Of a stretch of 64,000 nt of DNA, positions 1 through 7,772 are shown piece by piece (the stretch's first letter is position 1; each line of letters opens with the position of its first letter). The position numbers and the translations under genes are program-made. Below the pieces are notes generated by a model that saw nothing but the letters and a program-made list of their open reading frames with translations, was not told the origin of the DNA and searched no databases. The stretch lies in the NCBI GenBank assembly GCA_945830575.1, contig CALZZE010000003.1, positions 95,645 to 159,644 on the forward strand, given 5' to 3'. Source of the DNA: an uncultured Subdoligranulum sp. (GTDB lineage Bacteria; Bacillota; Clostridia; Oscillospirales; Ruminococcaceae).

Positions 1-763
1 CATCGGCGGGCCAGAATTTGTCATAATCGTGGTAGGTGTCGTTGCCGTAGCCCAGCGCGGTGATGTAGTTGGACAGGGCATCGATCCACACATAGATGGT
101 GTGCTTGGGGTCAAAGGGAACCGGGATGCCCCAGGAAACGCTGGTGCGGGAAACGCAGGTGTCCTGCAGACCCTGCTTGATGAAGGAGATCATCTCATTT
201 TTGCGGGTGGCGGGCTGGATGAAATCCGGGTGATCCTCGTAGTATTGCAGCAGCCGGTCGGCGTACTTGGAGGTGCGGAAGAAATATGCCTCCTCCTCAG
301 CCTCATAGACCTCGCCGCCGCAGTCGGGGCACTTGCCGTCCTTCAGCTGGGCCTCGGTCCAGAAGCTTTCGCAGGGCTTGCAGTACATGCCCTTGTAGGT
401 GGATTTGTAGATGTCGCCCTTGTTGTACAGGTCGGTGAAGATTTTCTGCACGCTCTCAACATGGTAGTCGTCGGTGGTGCGGATGAACCGGTCGTAGCTC
501 ACGTCCATGGTCTGCCACAGTTCCTTGACGGTGGCCACGATCTCGTCCACATAGGCCTTGGGGGTCACGCCCTTGGCGGCGGCCTTGTCCTGAATTTTCT
601 GACCATGCTCGTCGGTACCGGTCAGGAACATGACGTCACAGCCTTGCTTGCGCTTGTAGCGGGCGAGGGCGTCGCAGGCCACGGTGGTGTAGCTGTGGCC
701 GATGTGCAGCTTGTCGCTGGGGTAATAAATAGGCGTGGTGATGTAGAATTTTTTATTTTCCAT
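1..763 (-). CDS. metG: methionyl-tRNA synthetase, N-terminal part (cut by window edge)
   Basis: Charges tRNA-Met with methionine in the cytoplasm. Only about 254 N-terminal residues are in the window; the gene leaves the left edge. The start ATG at 763 has an AAAGGAAG ribosome site. The class I signature appears as LHIGHSYTT near residue 20, and a zinc knuckle (YCKPCES then CPDCGG) lies around residues 125-150, as in bacterial MetG. The motif PVPFDPKHTIYVWIDALSNY near residue 230 is also typical. The KMSKS loop is outside the window. It follows the racemase gene by about 30 bases on the same strand with no visible terminator, so cotranscription is likely. Confidence 0.97.
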   Translation of the reverse strand, partial: MENKKFYITTPIYYPSDKLHIGHSYTTVACDALARYKRKQGCDVMFLTGTDEHGQKIQDKAAAKGVTPKAYVDEIVATVKELWQTMDVSYDRFIRTTDDYHVESVQKIFTDLYNKGDIYKSTYKGMYCKPCESFWTEAQLKDGKCPDCGGEVYEAEEEAYFFRTSKYADRLLQYYEDHPDFIQPATRKNEMISFIKQGLQDTCVSRTSVSWGIPVPFDPKHTIYVWIDALSNYITALGYGNDTYHDYDKFWPAD

Positions 764-793
764 TGGTTTCTTCCTTTCCCAAAACGATACATT

Positions 794-1501
794 TCAAAAG
801 CCGATGGGGGTGACGCCGCAGGCCTCCAGCGCGTGGCGGCACAGCACCTCGGTGCTGTCGATGAAGAAGGGGCCCAGCCCCTCGTCACGCTTGACCAGAC
901 TCAGCTCGGTGCAGCCCAGCACCGCCCGGTCGCAGCCCTGTGCGCGCAGGTTTTCCGCTGCGGCGTTGAACATGCGCATGTCCGCCCGGTGCCCCTGCTT
1001 GATCTGGTCATAGATGACGCTCATTACATCCCGCTGGTAGTCCGGCCGGGGCACCGCCCAGTCGATGCCCGCCTCGCGGCACATCAGCTGGTAGGTCTCG
1101 GCCAGCAGGGTGCCGTCGGTGGCAAGGATGCCCAGCTTGGTGCAGCCTGCCGCCTTGGCCTCCGCCACCGTCAGCCGGGGCATGTTCAGCACCGGCACCG
1201 GCAGCGCCGCCGCCAGACGGTCATAGAAATAGTGGGCCGTGTTGCAGGGAATGGCCAGCACCGTGGCCCCGTAATGCACAAGACTTTCGCCGTCCTGCTG
1301 CATCACTGCAAAGGGATCCTCCTCACTCTGGCCCAGCACAAAGGCGGTGCGGTCCGGCGTGGAGGCGCGGGAGGAGATCACAATGTCGATGTGATCCTGA
1401 TCCCGCACGGCGGGGGTGTGGTCAATGAGCATCTGGTACAGATAGCAGCTGGCTGCCGGGCCAAGGCCGCCCAGAATACCCAGCACAGGTTTTTCCGTCA
1501 T
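794..1501 (-). CDS. aspartate/glutamate racemase family protein
   Basis: Cofactor-independent amino acid racemase of the Asp/Glu/hydantoin family, 235 residues, cytosolic. It has the N-terminal glycine-rich motif ILGGLGPAAS and both cysteine motifs expected for two-base catalysis: AIPCNTAHYFYD and VLGCTELSL. This fits the aspartate racemase (RacD/YgeA-like) branch better than glutamate racemase MurI, but the substrate cannot be read from sequence alone. The start was set at the ATG at 1501, which has AAGGAGGTG upstream; a longer in-frame extension has no ribosome site. It has its own promoter (1527-1555) and lies just upstream of metG. Confidence 0.9.
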   Translation of the reverse strand: MTEKPVLGILGGLGPAASCYLYQMLIDHTPAVRDQDHIDIVISSRASTPDRTAFVLGQSEEDPFAVMQQDGESLVHYGATVLAIPCNTAHYFYDRLAAALPVPVLNMPRLTVAEAKAAGCTKLGILATDGTLLAETYQLMCREAGIDWAVPRPDYQRDVMSVIYDQIKQGHRADMRMFNAAAENLRAQGCDRAVLGCTELSLVKRDEGLGPFFIDSTEVLCRHALEACGVTPIGF

Positions 1502-1526
1502 GGCACACACCTCCTTATATCCTTCT

Positions 1527-1555
1527 ATTATAAAGCCCTTGCAGGAAATATGCAA
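1527..1555 (-). promoter_or_regulatory. sigma-A promoter of the racemase gene
   Basis: On the minus strand: -35 TTGCAT (1555-1550), 17-base spacer, -10 TATAAT (1532-1527). It interleaves with the plus-strand promoter at 1539-1568, so polymerase probably cannot occupy both at once. Confidence 0.75.
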
Positions 1556-1568
1556 GCGGTGTTACAAT
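1539..1568 (+). promoter_or_regulatory. sigma-A promoter of the small kinase gene
   Basis: -35 TTGCAG (1539-1544), 18-base spacer, -10 TACAAT (1563-1568), about 24 bases before the first start codon. The 5-bp inverted repeat TTGCA/TGCAA (1539-1555) spans both divergent -35 boxes. Confidence 0.65.
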
Positions 1569-1591
1569 AAGAAAAAAGTTTTTATGGGGGA

Positions 1592-2095
1592 ATGGCGATG
1601 GAAACCATGGATTTCAACGGTGTGCCCTATACGGTGGAGCGGCTTTTGGGCCACGGCAAGGGCGGGTACAGCTATCTGGTGCGGGACGCGGCGGGGGAGT
1701 ACGTGCTCAAGCAGATCCACCACGAACCCTGCGACTATTACCAGTTCGGGAACAAGCTGGCCAGCGAGCGGCAGGACTATGCCCGCCTTGTGGCGGCGGG
1801 GGTGCCGGTGCCAGAGCTGCTGGCGGTGGACGAACAGCAGGAACGCCTGCTGAAGGAATATGTGGACGGCCCCACCGTGGCACAGCTGGTGGAGCAGAAC
1901 GCCCTGCCCGATGCCTGTCTCGCACAGGTGCGGGCACTGAGCGAGCAGCTGCGGGCGCAGGGAATGAACATTGACTGGTATCCCACCAACTTTATATTAC
2001 AAAATGAACAATTATACTATGTGGATTATGAGTGCAACGACTACATGGACCAGTGGAGCTTTGAACGCTGGGGCGTACAATATTGGGTGAAATAA
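1592..2095 (+). CDS. small RIO/Bud32-like protein kinase family protein
   Basis: A 167-residue minimal kinase-fold protein. A glycine-rich loop (LLGHGKGGYSYL, near residues 18-29) is followed by the lysine in YVLKQIH, and the catalytic segment reads NIDWYPTNFIL with a downstream YYVDYE in place of DFG. The D-x-x-x-x-N arrangement resembles RIO, Bud32 and aminoglycoside/choline kinase folds. The substrate is unknown; close relatives in Firmicutes are usually annotated only as serine/threonine kinases. ATG at 1592 follows a GGGGG stretch and a second ATG at 1598 is an alternative. It is monocistronic, ending at the terminator at 2098-2126. Confidence 0.7.
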   Translation: MAMETMDFNGVPYTVERLLGHGKGGYSYLVRDAAGEYVLKQIHHEPCDYYQFGNKLASERQDYARLVAAGVPVPELLAVDEQQERLLKEYVDGPTVAQLVEQNALPDACLAQVRALSEQLRAQGMNIDWYPTNFILQNEQLYYVDYECNDYMDQWSFERWGVQYWVK

Positions 2096-2097
2096 AG

Positions 2098-2126
2098 GCG
2101 GCCCCTCCGCAGGGAGGGGCCGCTTT
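2098..2126. terminator. bidirectional terminator between convergent genes
   Basis: Perfect 11-bp stem GCGGCCCCTCC / GGAGGGGCCGC with loop GCAG, flanked by TTT on the right and an A-rich stretch on the left. It lies 2 bases after the kinase stop and 13 bases before the dehydrogenase stop, so it serves both. Confidence 0.85.
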
Positions 2127-2138
2127 GCTGCCAGAAGC

Positions 2139-2897
2139 TTACAGGGACGCGCCGAAATCGCTGACCAGAATCTGGCCGGTCAGCGCCTTGGCCTCATCGG
2201 AGGCGAGGAACTCGATGACATTGGCCACATCCTCGGCCATGCAGGGCTTGATCTTCAGATCGGCATGCTTGCTCATGGCGCCCATCATGCGCATGTCCAG
2301 CTGCTCCGGTTTCATGTTCATGGTCATGGGGGTGACGATGGTGCCGGGGCAGACCGCGTTGCAGCGGATGTACTTGTCAGCGCAGAGCAGGGCGGTGTGC
2401 TTGGTGATGCCGATGATGGCGCTCTTGGTGGACACGTAGGCCGCACCGCCGCCGCCGTTCACGCCGGCCACGGACGCCACGTTGACGATGGCTGCGCCCG
2501 CCTGCAGATGGGGGAGAATGGCACGGATGCACTGCATGGTGCCCACCTGATTGATGGCGATGACCTTGGCGGTCTCGACATCATCGAACTTGTCCACGGG
2601 GGCAAGGCCGGTGTCCAGCACGCCGGCGTTGTTCACCAGCACATCGATGCGGCCGAATTTCTCCAGCGCCACCTCTGCCAGATGCTTGCAGTCCTCGTCC
2701 TTGGAAATGTCCGCGGAGACAGTGACAACGCTGCCGCCGGCCTCGGTGATCTTGGCGGCCACATCGTCCAGCGCGGCTTGACGGCGGGCACTGATGATGA
2801 CGTTGGCGCCATCCTTCGCAAAGGCCATGGCGGTGGCAGCGCCAACGCCGGAGTTGCCGCCGGTGATGATCACAGTCTTATCGGTAAATTTTCCCAC
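2139..2897 (-). CDS. SDR family NAD(P)-dependent oxidoreductase
   Basis: Classical short-chain dehydrogenase/reductase, 252 residues, cytosolic Rossmann-fold enzyme. Cofactor motif TGGNSGVGAA near residue 11, NNAG near residue 90, and the catalytic pair in AAYVSTKSA (Tyr and Lys) with an upstream Ser in VNVASVAG. The best-supported start is GTG at 2897, eight bases after AGGAGG; an in-frame ATG 33 codons upstream lies before the promoter. A basic residue (SARRQ) after the second beta strand hints at NADPH use. The substrate is not predictable; these are often annotated as glucose or 3-oxoacyl reductases without proof. Confidence 0.88.
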   Translation of the reverse strand: MGKFTDKTVIITGGNSGVGAATAMAFAKDGANVIISARRQAALDDVAAKITEAGGSVVTVSADISKDEDCKHLAEVALEKFGRIDVLVNNAGVLDTGLAPVDKFDDVETAKVIAINQVGTMQCIRAILPHLQAGAAIVNVASVAGVNGGGGAAYVSTKSAIIGITKHTALLCADKYIRCNAVCPGTIVTPMTMNMKPEQLDMRMMGAMSKHADLKIKPCMAEDVANVIEFLASDEAKALTGQILVSDFGASL

Positions 2898-2927
2898 GGG
2901 TATCAACCTCCTAACATTATTGTTAAA

Positions 2928-2956
2928 ATTATAACATATCGACGCCGTGCTGGCAA
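2928..2956 (-). promoter_or_regulatory. sigma-A promoter of the SDR gene
   Basis: Minus strand -35 TTGCCA (2956-2951), 17-base spacer, -10 TATAAT (2933-2928). It supports the GTG start at 2897, since the longer reading frame would begin upstream of the transcript. Confidence 0.75.
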
Positions 2957-3224
2957 TTCGTGATACTGACAAATACAGGGCCGCATTTTTGTGCAAAGGG
3001 GAGAAAATGCAAAGGCGCAGCCATCAAACGGTATATAATATAATAATGTAGGAACTTTGTATTGGCTCTGATTCTTCGCCTGTCGCGGGCCTGCCTGTTC
3101 GCAAAATGCGGACGATTGTCCCTGTATAGGAGAAAAAACGCGCGAAAAAAGGCACCTGTTTTTGGCATTTCTCACGAATTGTTCCCAAAATCCGACGCTG
3201 GGGGACTTTTCCTTGCCGCGGGAA

Positions 3225-3253
3225 TTGACAAATCATGCAAAATGAAGTATATT
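3225..3253 (+). promoter_or_regulatory. consensus promoter of the peptide transporter operon
   Basis: -35 TTGACA (3225-3230), exactly 17 bases, -10 TATATT (3248-3253). Predicted start near 3260, giving a leader of about 205 bases before oppB. The rest of the 2,957-3,224 gap shows no convincing gene. Confidence 0.8.
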
Positions 3254-3334
3254 TATACGAGGAATCTGTTGGCCCAGAGTCGTGCCATGGCGCGGGGCGG
3301 CGGTTTCCGTGTACCGAAGGCTGATAACCCATTG

Positions 3335-3375
3335 CGGACGATGGCGGAGGACAAAAGTCATCGTCCGTTTTTATT
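3335..3375 (+). terminator. terminator/attenuator hairpin in the opp leader
   Basis: Perfect 9-bp stem CGGACGATG (3335-3343) / CATCGTCCG (3359-3367) with a 15-base loop, followed by TTTTTATT. It sits between the promoter and oppB, so it would release a leader RNA of roughly 115 nt unless read through. No known riboswitch consensus was recognised. Confidence 0.65.
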
Positions 3376-3464
3376 ATTGGCGCTGTCCGCCCAAGGAGCA
3401 CAACCGTATCCCCCACACGGCACGGCCAAAAACAATGACCAACTGGTAAGGAGAGTGACCCAAC

Positions 3465-4376
3465 TTGACACGATATGTCATCAAGCGCGTGTTTCTGGCG
3501 TTCGTTACGGTGTTCGCACTGAGCCTCATCACCTTTTTCGCCATGAACGCCATTCCCGGCGGTCCTTTTAATAAGGAAAAAGCCTCCAGTAAAGAGGTTC
3601 AGGCCATGCTGGAGAAACGCTACAATCTGGACAAGCCTCTCGGGGAGCAGTATGTCCTGTACATGAAGGGCATCTTCCACGGTGACTGGGGCATTTCCAC
3701 CAAGACCGGCCGTGACATCTGGACCACCCTTTCCAGCAGCTTCAAGGTCTCCGCCAAGCTGGGCCTCATTGCGGCCGGCGTAGCCATCGTGTGCGGGCTG
3801 GTGCTGGGCAGTATCGCGGCGCTCAACCGCAACAAGCTGCCGGACAGACTGATTATTTTCTTCACCACACTGGCGACCTCCATGCCCTCCTTCGTGCTGG
3901 CGTCGCTGCTGCTGCTGGTATTCTGTGTCAAGCTGAAATGGGTTCCCGCATGGAGCGCCGAGAATGACAACATCATTCTGCCCATCATCGCGCTGGCGGC
4001 CTATCCCATGGCCTACATCACCCGCCTGACCAAGACCAGCATGCTGGATTCTCTCAGCCAGGACTATGTGCGCACCGCCCGCGCCAAGGGCGTGCCCAAG
4101 GTCAAGATCATCTTCAAGCACGCGCTGCGCAATGCGCTCATCCCGGTCATCACCTATGTGGGCCCCATGATCGCCTACATCATCACAGGCTCCATGGTGG
4201 TGGAGAACATCTTCACCATCGGCGGTCTGGGCAGCAAGTTCGTCACCGGCATCACCAACCGTGACTACCCCATGATCATGGCGACCACCCTGTTCCTGGG
4301 AGCTCTGATGGTGACGGCCAACCTGATCACCGACCTTGTCTATAAAGCGGTCGACCCGCGCATTGAATTGGAATAA
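3465..4376 (+). CDS. oppB: peptide ABC transporter permease (OppB/DppB type)
   Basis: First membrane subunit of a di-/oligopeptide importer, 303 residues with about six membrane helices starting with an N-terminal helix (VIKRVFLAFVTVFALSLITF). The EAA coupling loop is visible as VRTARAKGVPKVKIIFKHALRNALIPVI in the C-terminal half and contacts the ATPases. It starts at TTG 3465 with AAGGAG upstream; no better ATG exists in frame. First gene of oppB-C-D-F-SBP. The substrate could be dipeptides, oligopeptides or nickel; a general peptide role is most likely from the operon form. Confidence 0.93.
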   Translation: MTRYVIKRVFLAFVTVFALSLITFFAMNAIPGGPFNKEKASSKEVQAMLEKRYNLDKPLGEQYVLYMKGIFHGDWGISTKTGRDIWTTLSSSFKVSAKLGLIAAGVAIVCGLVLGSIAALNRNKLPDRLIIFFTTLATSMPSFVLASLLLLVFCVKLKWVPAWSAENDNIILPIIALAAYPMAYITRLTKTSMLDSLSQDYVRTARAKGVPKVKIIFKHALRNALIPVITYVGPMIAYIITGSMVVENIFTIGGLGSKFVTGITNRDYPMIMATTLFLGALMVTANLITDLVYKAVDPRIELE

Positions 4377-4392
4377 GAAGGAGGGGACAACG

Positions 4393-5490
4393 ATGCAATA
4401 TACCGAAAACGGCATGCCGAAAAAGAACCCGCTGTCCGCTCAGATCGATCTGTCCAAGTTCAGCACCGACGATTTTGCTCCGGCCACCGACGAGGAAAAA
4501 GCACAGCAGGAGGTCATGGGCGAAAGCGTGACCTTCTTCAAGGACGGCTGCCGCCGCCTTTCCAAAAACAAGCTGGCCATGGCCAGCCTCATTGTGCTGG
4601 TGCTGCTGCTCATCTCCATTCTGGTGCTGCCGGCCTTCATCCCGTACAGCTACTCCGGCATCAACACGGTGGGCGGCAAGCGCGACAAGACCGCTACCAA
4701 CATGGCTCCCTTCACCTACTCCAAGATGGAGCAGCAGTATATGGAACAGACCGGCGAAAAGCTGTTCCCCCATGTCATGGGCACCGACAGTCTGGGTCGT
4801 GACTACTTTGTCCGCGTGATTTACGGCACCCGTGTGTCGCTGGCCGTCGGTTTGGTGGCCTCCATCATGGTGCTTATCATTGGCTTGCTGTACGGTTCCA
4901 TCTCGGCGTGGTGCGGCGGCATCGTGGACATCATCATGATGCGTATTGTGGACATCATCTATTCGCTGCCGGATATGCTGATGATCATTCTGTTGTCCGT
5001 GGTACTCAACGAGCGCCTTGGTGCAATCATTGACGGGGTTCCCGCCCTCAAGCTCATCGGCTCCAACATGATTGCGCTGTTCCTTGTGTTCGGCCTGTTG
5101 TACTGGGTGGGCATGGCCCGTCTGGTGCGCGGCCAGATTCTGGGTATCAAGCAGAACGAGTATGTGCTGGCGGCGCGCACCATCGGCACCCCCGGCGGGC
5201 GCATCCTGCGCAAACACATTCTGCCAAACTGCCTGTCCGTCATCATCATCACCACTGCATTGCAGATTCCCTCCGCTATCTTCACCGAGAGCTACCTCTC
5301 CTTCCTGGGTCTGGGCGTCAAGGCGCCCATGCCGTCCCTTGGCTCTCTGGCCAACGAGGCCCGTGAGGGCCTGACCAGCTATCCCTACAAGCTGGTGTTC
5401 CCCGCACTGGTCATCTGCATCATCGTGCTGGCCTTCAACCTGCTGGGCGATGGTCTGCGGGATGCCTTTGACCCGAAACTGAAACGCTGA
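4393..5490 (+). CDS. oppC: peptide ABC transporter permease (OppC/DppC type)
   Basis: Second permease, 365 residues, with a longer cytosolic N-terminus (about 70 residues) before the first helix (MASLIVLVLLLISILVLPAF), as usual for OppC. The periplasm-side motif HVMGTDSLGRDYFVRVIYGTRVS and the EAA loop VLAARTIGTPGGRILRKHILPN identify the family. ATG at 4393 has GGAGGGG upstream; it begins 16 bases after oppB. It pairs with OppB to form the transmembrane channel. Confidence 0.93.
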   Translation: MQYTENGMPKKNPLSAQIDLSKFSTDDFAPATDEEKAQQEVMGESVTFFKDGCRRLSKNKLAMASLIVLVLLLISILVLPAFIPYSYSGINTVGGKRDKTATNMAPFTYSKMEQQYMEQTGEKLFPHVMGTDSLGRDYFVRVIYGTRVSLAVGLVASIMVLIIGLLYGSISAWCGGIVDIIMMRIVDIIYSLPDMLMIILLSVVLNERLGAIIDGVPALKLIGSNMIALFLVFGLLYWVGMARLVRGQILGIKQNEYVLAARTIGTPGGRILRKHILPNCLSVIIITTALQIPSAIFTESYLSFLGLGVKAPMPSLGSLANEAREGLTSYPYKLVFPALVICIIVLAFNLLGDGLRDAFDPKLKR

Positions 5491-5503
5491 GGAGGGGACG
5501 ACC

Positions 5504-6508
5504 ATGAGCGAAACGAAAGACTGGAAGTATATTCTGGATGTGCAGGATCTGCACACCACCTTCTCCACCGACAAGGGCGGCGAGGTTCACGCGGTCAACG
5601 GCGTGTCCTTCCGTCTGGAACCGGGCAAAATTCTCGGCATCGTGGGGGAATCCGGCTCCGGCAAATCCGTCACCGCCTATTCCATCATGCAGATTCTGGC
5701 GGACAACGGCGGCATCACCGGAGGACAGGTTCTTTACAAAGGGGAAGATATTACAAAATGGAGTGAAAAGCAGCTGGAAAACTTCCGCGGCAAATGCTGT
5801 TCCATCATTTTTCAGGACCCCATGACCAGCCTGAACCCGGTGTTCACCATCGGCAGCCAGCTGATGGAGGCCATCACGCTGCACACCGACCGCAACAAGG
5901 AGCAGGCCAAAGCCCGCGCCGTGGAGATGCTCACGCTGGTGGGCATCAACGAGCCGGAAAAGCGTCTCAAGCAGTATCCCCACGAGCTGTCCGGCGGTAT
6001 GCGTCAGCGCGTCATGATCGCCATGGCGCTGGCCTGCGAGCCTGACATCCTCATTGCCGACGAACCCACCACCGCGCTGGACGTGACCATTCAGGCGCAG
6101 ATCCTCGAGCTGATGCAGGATCTGCAGAAAAAGCTGGGCATGGCTATCATCATGGTCACCCACGACTTGGGCGTCATTGCCTCCATGTGCGATGAGATCA
6201 TGGTCATGTACGGCGGCCGCGTCTGTGAGCGGGGCACTGCGGACGATATTTTCTACCGTCCCGCCCACGAGTACACCAAGGGCCTGCTGCGCTCCATCCC
6301 CTCCGCCGCCAACATGAACGAGCGGCTCATCCCCATCGGCGGCACCCCCATCAACATGCTGGATCTGCCCAAGGGCTGCGCGTTCTGCCCCCGGTGCGAT
6401 GCCGCCATGAAGATTTGCCTGCGGGAGCAGCCGGAGGAACTGCAGGTCTCCGACACCCACCACGCCGCCTGCTGGATGAACGTGAAAAAGATGAAGGAGG
6501 CGCAGTAA
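5504..6508 (+). CDS. oppD: peptide ABC transporter ATP-binding protein (OppD type)
   Basis: ATPase subunit, 334 residues. Walker [10 protein letters not shown]-loop [13 protein letters not shown], signature LSGGMRQRV, Walker [13 protein letters not shown], and the H-loop VTHDLGV are all present, so it should be active. The C-terminal oligopeptide-transporter extension carries the cysteine cluster GCAFCPRC...MKIC, which in relatives can bind an iron-sulfur cluster. ATG at 5504 follows GAGGGGACG, 13 bases after oppC. It works as a heterodimer with OppF. Confidence 0.94.
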   Translation: MSETKDWKYILDVQDLHTTFSTDKGGEVHAVNGVSFRLEPGKILGIVGESGSGKSVTAYSIMQILADNGGITGGQVLYKGEDITKWSEKQLENFRGKCCSIIFQDPMTSLNPVFTIGSQLMEAITLHTDRNKEQAKARAVEMLTLVGINEPEKRLKQYPHELSGGMRQRVMIAMALACEPDILIADEPTTALDVTIQAQILELMQDLQKKLGMAIIMVTHDLGVIASMCDEIMVMYGGRVCERGTADDIFYRPAHEYTKGLLRSIPSAANMNERLIPIGGTPINMLDLPKGCAFCPRCDAAMKICLREQPEELQVSDTHHAACWMNVKKMKEAQ

Positions 6509-6509
6509 C

Positions 6510-7553
6510 ATGGCAAATTCCGAGTACCTGTTAAAAGTCGAGCACCTCAAACAGTATTTCCCCATCAAGACCGGCCTGTTCGGCACCACGCCGCTGAAGG
6601 CCGTGGATGATGTTTCCTTTGCCATCCGTCCCGGCGAAACGCTGGGTCTGGTGGGCGAGTCCGGCTGCGGCAAGACCACCGTGGGTCGCACGCTGCTCCA
6701 GCTGTACAATCCCACTGCCGGCAGAATCACTTTTGACGGCGAGGTGCTGTTTGACAGCGGCGAACAGTATGACGAGAACGGCCGCCTGAAGGTGGACGCC
6801 AACGGCAAGCCGGTGCTGGGCCCCAAGGTGAAGAAAAACATGCTGCCCTACCGCAAGCAGATGCAGATGGTGTTTCAGGACCCCTACTCCTCGCTGAACC
6901 CCCGCATGACGGTGGAGGACATCATCGGCGAGCCTCTGGACATCCACAAGCTGTGCGCCAACAAAAAGGAGCGCCGCGAGCGGGTCATGGAGCTGATGGA
7001 GACCGTCGGCCTCAACGCCGAGCACGCCATGCGCTATCCCCATGAGTTTTCCGGCGGCCAGCGTCAGCGCATCGGCATTGCCCGTGCACTGGCGGTGAAC
7101 CCCAAGTTTATCGTCTGTGACGAGCCGGTCTCCGCGCTGGACGTGTCCATTCAGGCGCAGGTGGTCAACATGTTCGAGGACCTGCAGGAAAAGCTGGGCG
7201 TGGCCTATTTGTTCATCGCCCATGACCTGCTGGTGGTGCATCATATTTCCGACCGCATCGCGGTCATGTATCTGGGCCATTTGATGGAGATGGCCACCGC
7301 CGATGAGCTGAACGCGGTGCCCATCCATCCCTACACCCAGAGCCTGCTCTCCGCCGTGCCGGTCCCCGACCCGGAGACCGCCCGCAAGAGCCAGCGTATC
7401 GTGCTGGAGGGGGATGTGCCCAGTCCCATGAACATGCCCAGCGGCTGCCCCTTCCGCACCCGCTGCCGCTACGCCACCGAGCAGTGCGCCAAGGAGATGC
7501 CGCCCCTCACCGACCGCGGCGGCGAGCATTATGTGGCCTGCTGGAACAAATAA
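6510..7553 (+). CDS. oppF: peptide ABC transporter ATP-binding protein (OppF type)
   Basis: Second ATPase, 347 residues. Walker [11 protein letters not shown]-loop [13 protein letters not shown], signature [10 protein letters not shown], Walker [13 protein letters not shown]. The region between Walker A and Q-loop carries an extra 30 or so residues ([20 protein letters not shown]), a Firmicutes OppF feature. The C-terminus has the matching cysteine motif GCPFRTRC...EQC. It begins 1 base after the oppD stop with AAGGAGG inside the oppD end. Confidence 0.94.
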   Translation: MANSEYLLKVEHLKQYFPIKTGLFGTTPLKAVDDVSFAIRPGETLGLVGESGCGKTTVGRTLLQLYNPTAGRITFDGEVLFDSGEQYDENGRLKVDANGKPVLGPKVKKNMLPYRKQMQMVFQDPYSSLNPRMTVEDIIGEPLDIHKLCANKKERRERVMELMETVGLNAEHAMRYPHEFSGGQRQRIGIARALAVNPKFIVCDEPVSALDVSIQAQVVNMFEDLQEKLGVAYLFIAHDLLVVHHISDRIAVMYLGHLMEMATADELNAVPIHPYTQSLLSAVPVPDPETARKSQRIVLEGDVPSPMNMPSGCPFRTRCRYATEQCAKEMPPLTDRGGEHYVACWNK

Positions 7554-7598
7554 ACGGCTTTTCGGTTTTTCACAAAATGCCAATTTGCCATGGTAAAT

Positions 7599-7620
7599 TT
7601 TTTGTCGCAAGCGACAAAAA
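7599..7620. repeat. perfect inverted repeat between oppF and the binding-protein gene
   Basis: TTTTTGTCGC-AA-GCGACAAAAA. The stem is strong but no U-run follows in the plus orientation. It may stabilise the oppBCDF mRNA 3' end or terminate weakly; function inferred. Confidence 0.5.
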
Positions 7621-7655
7621 TAGTAACTGAAAAGCTACAACCTGTCCTTCACCAT

Positions 7656-7684
7656 TGCAAAAGGGGAGGAGAGCAACGTATAAT
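7656..7684 (+). promoter_or_regulatory. internal promoter for the binding-protein gene
   Basis: -35 TTGCAA (7656-7661), 17-base spacer, -10 TATAAT (7679-7684). A separate promoter would let the abundant lipoprotein be made in excess over the transporter subunits. Confidence 0.75.
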
Positions 7685-7772
7685 AGGGCTATCCTGTTTT
7701 TGCGCACCGGTACAAAAATTGCGTCGGTGCGTGAAAATGATAGGCATAAAAATCTCTATGGAGGGAAAACAC

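Noticed and set aside
3260..3375. Possible T-box, 6S or SRP RNA in the opp leader
   Set aside because: The T-box bulge, SRP GGAAGGAAGCAG-type loop and other consensus elements are absent; kept only as an unclassified leader.
7599..7620. Inverted repeat as terminator of oppF
   Set aside because: No U-run after the hairpin in the plus strand and the loop is very tight; listed as a repeat.
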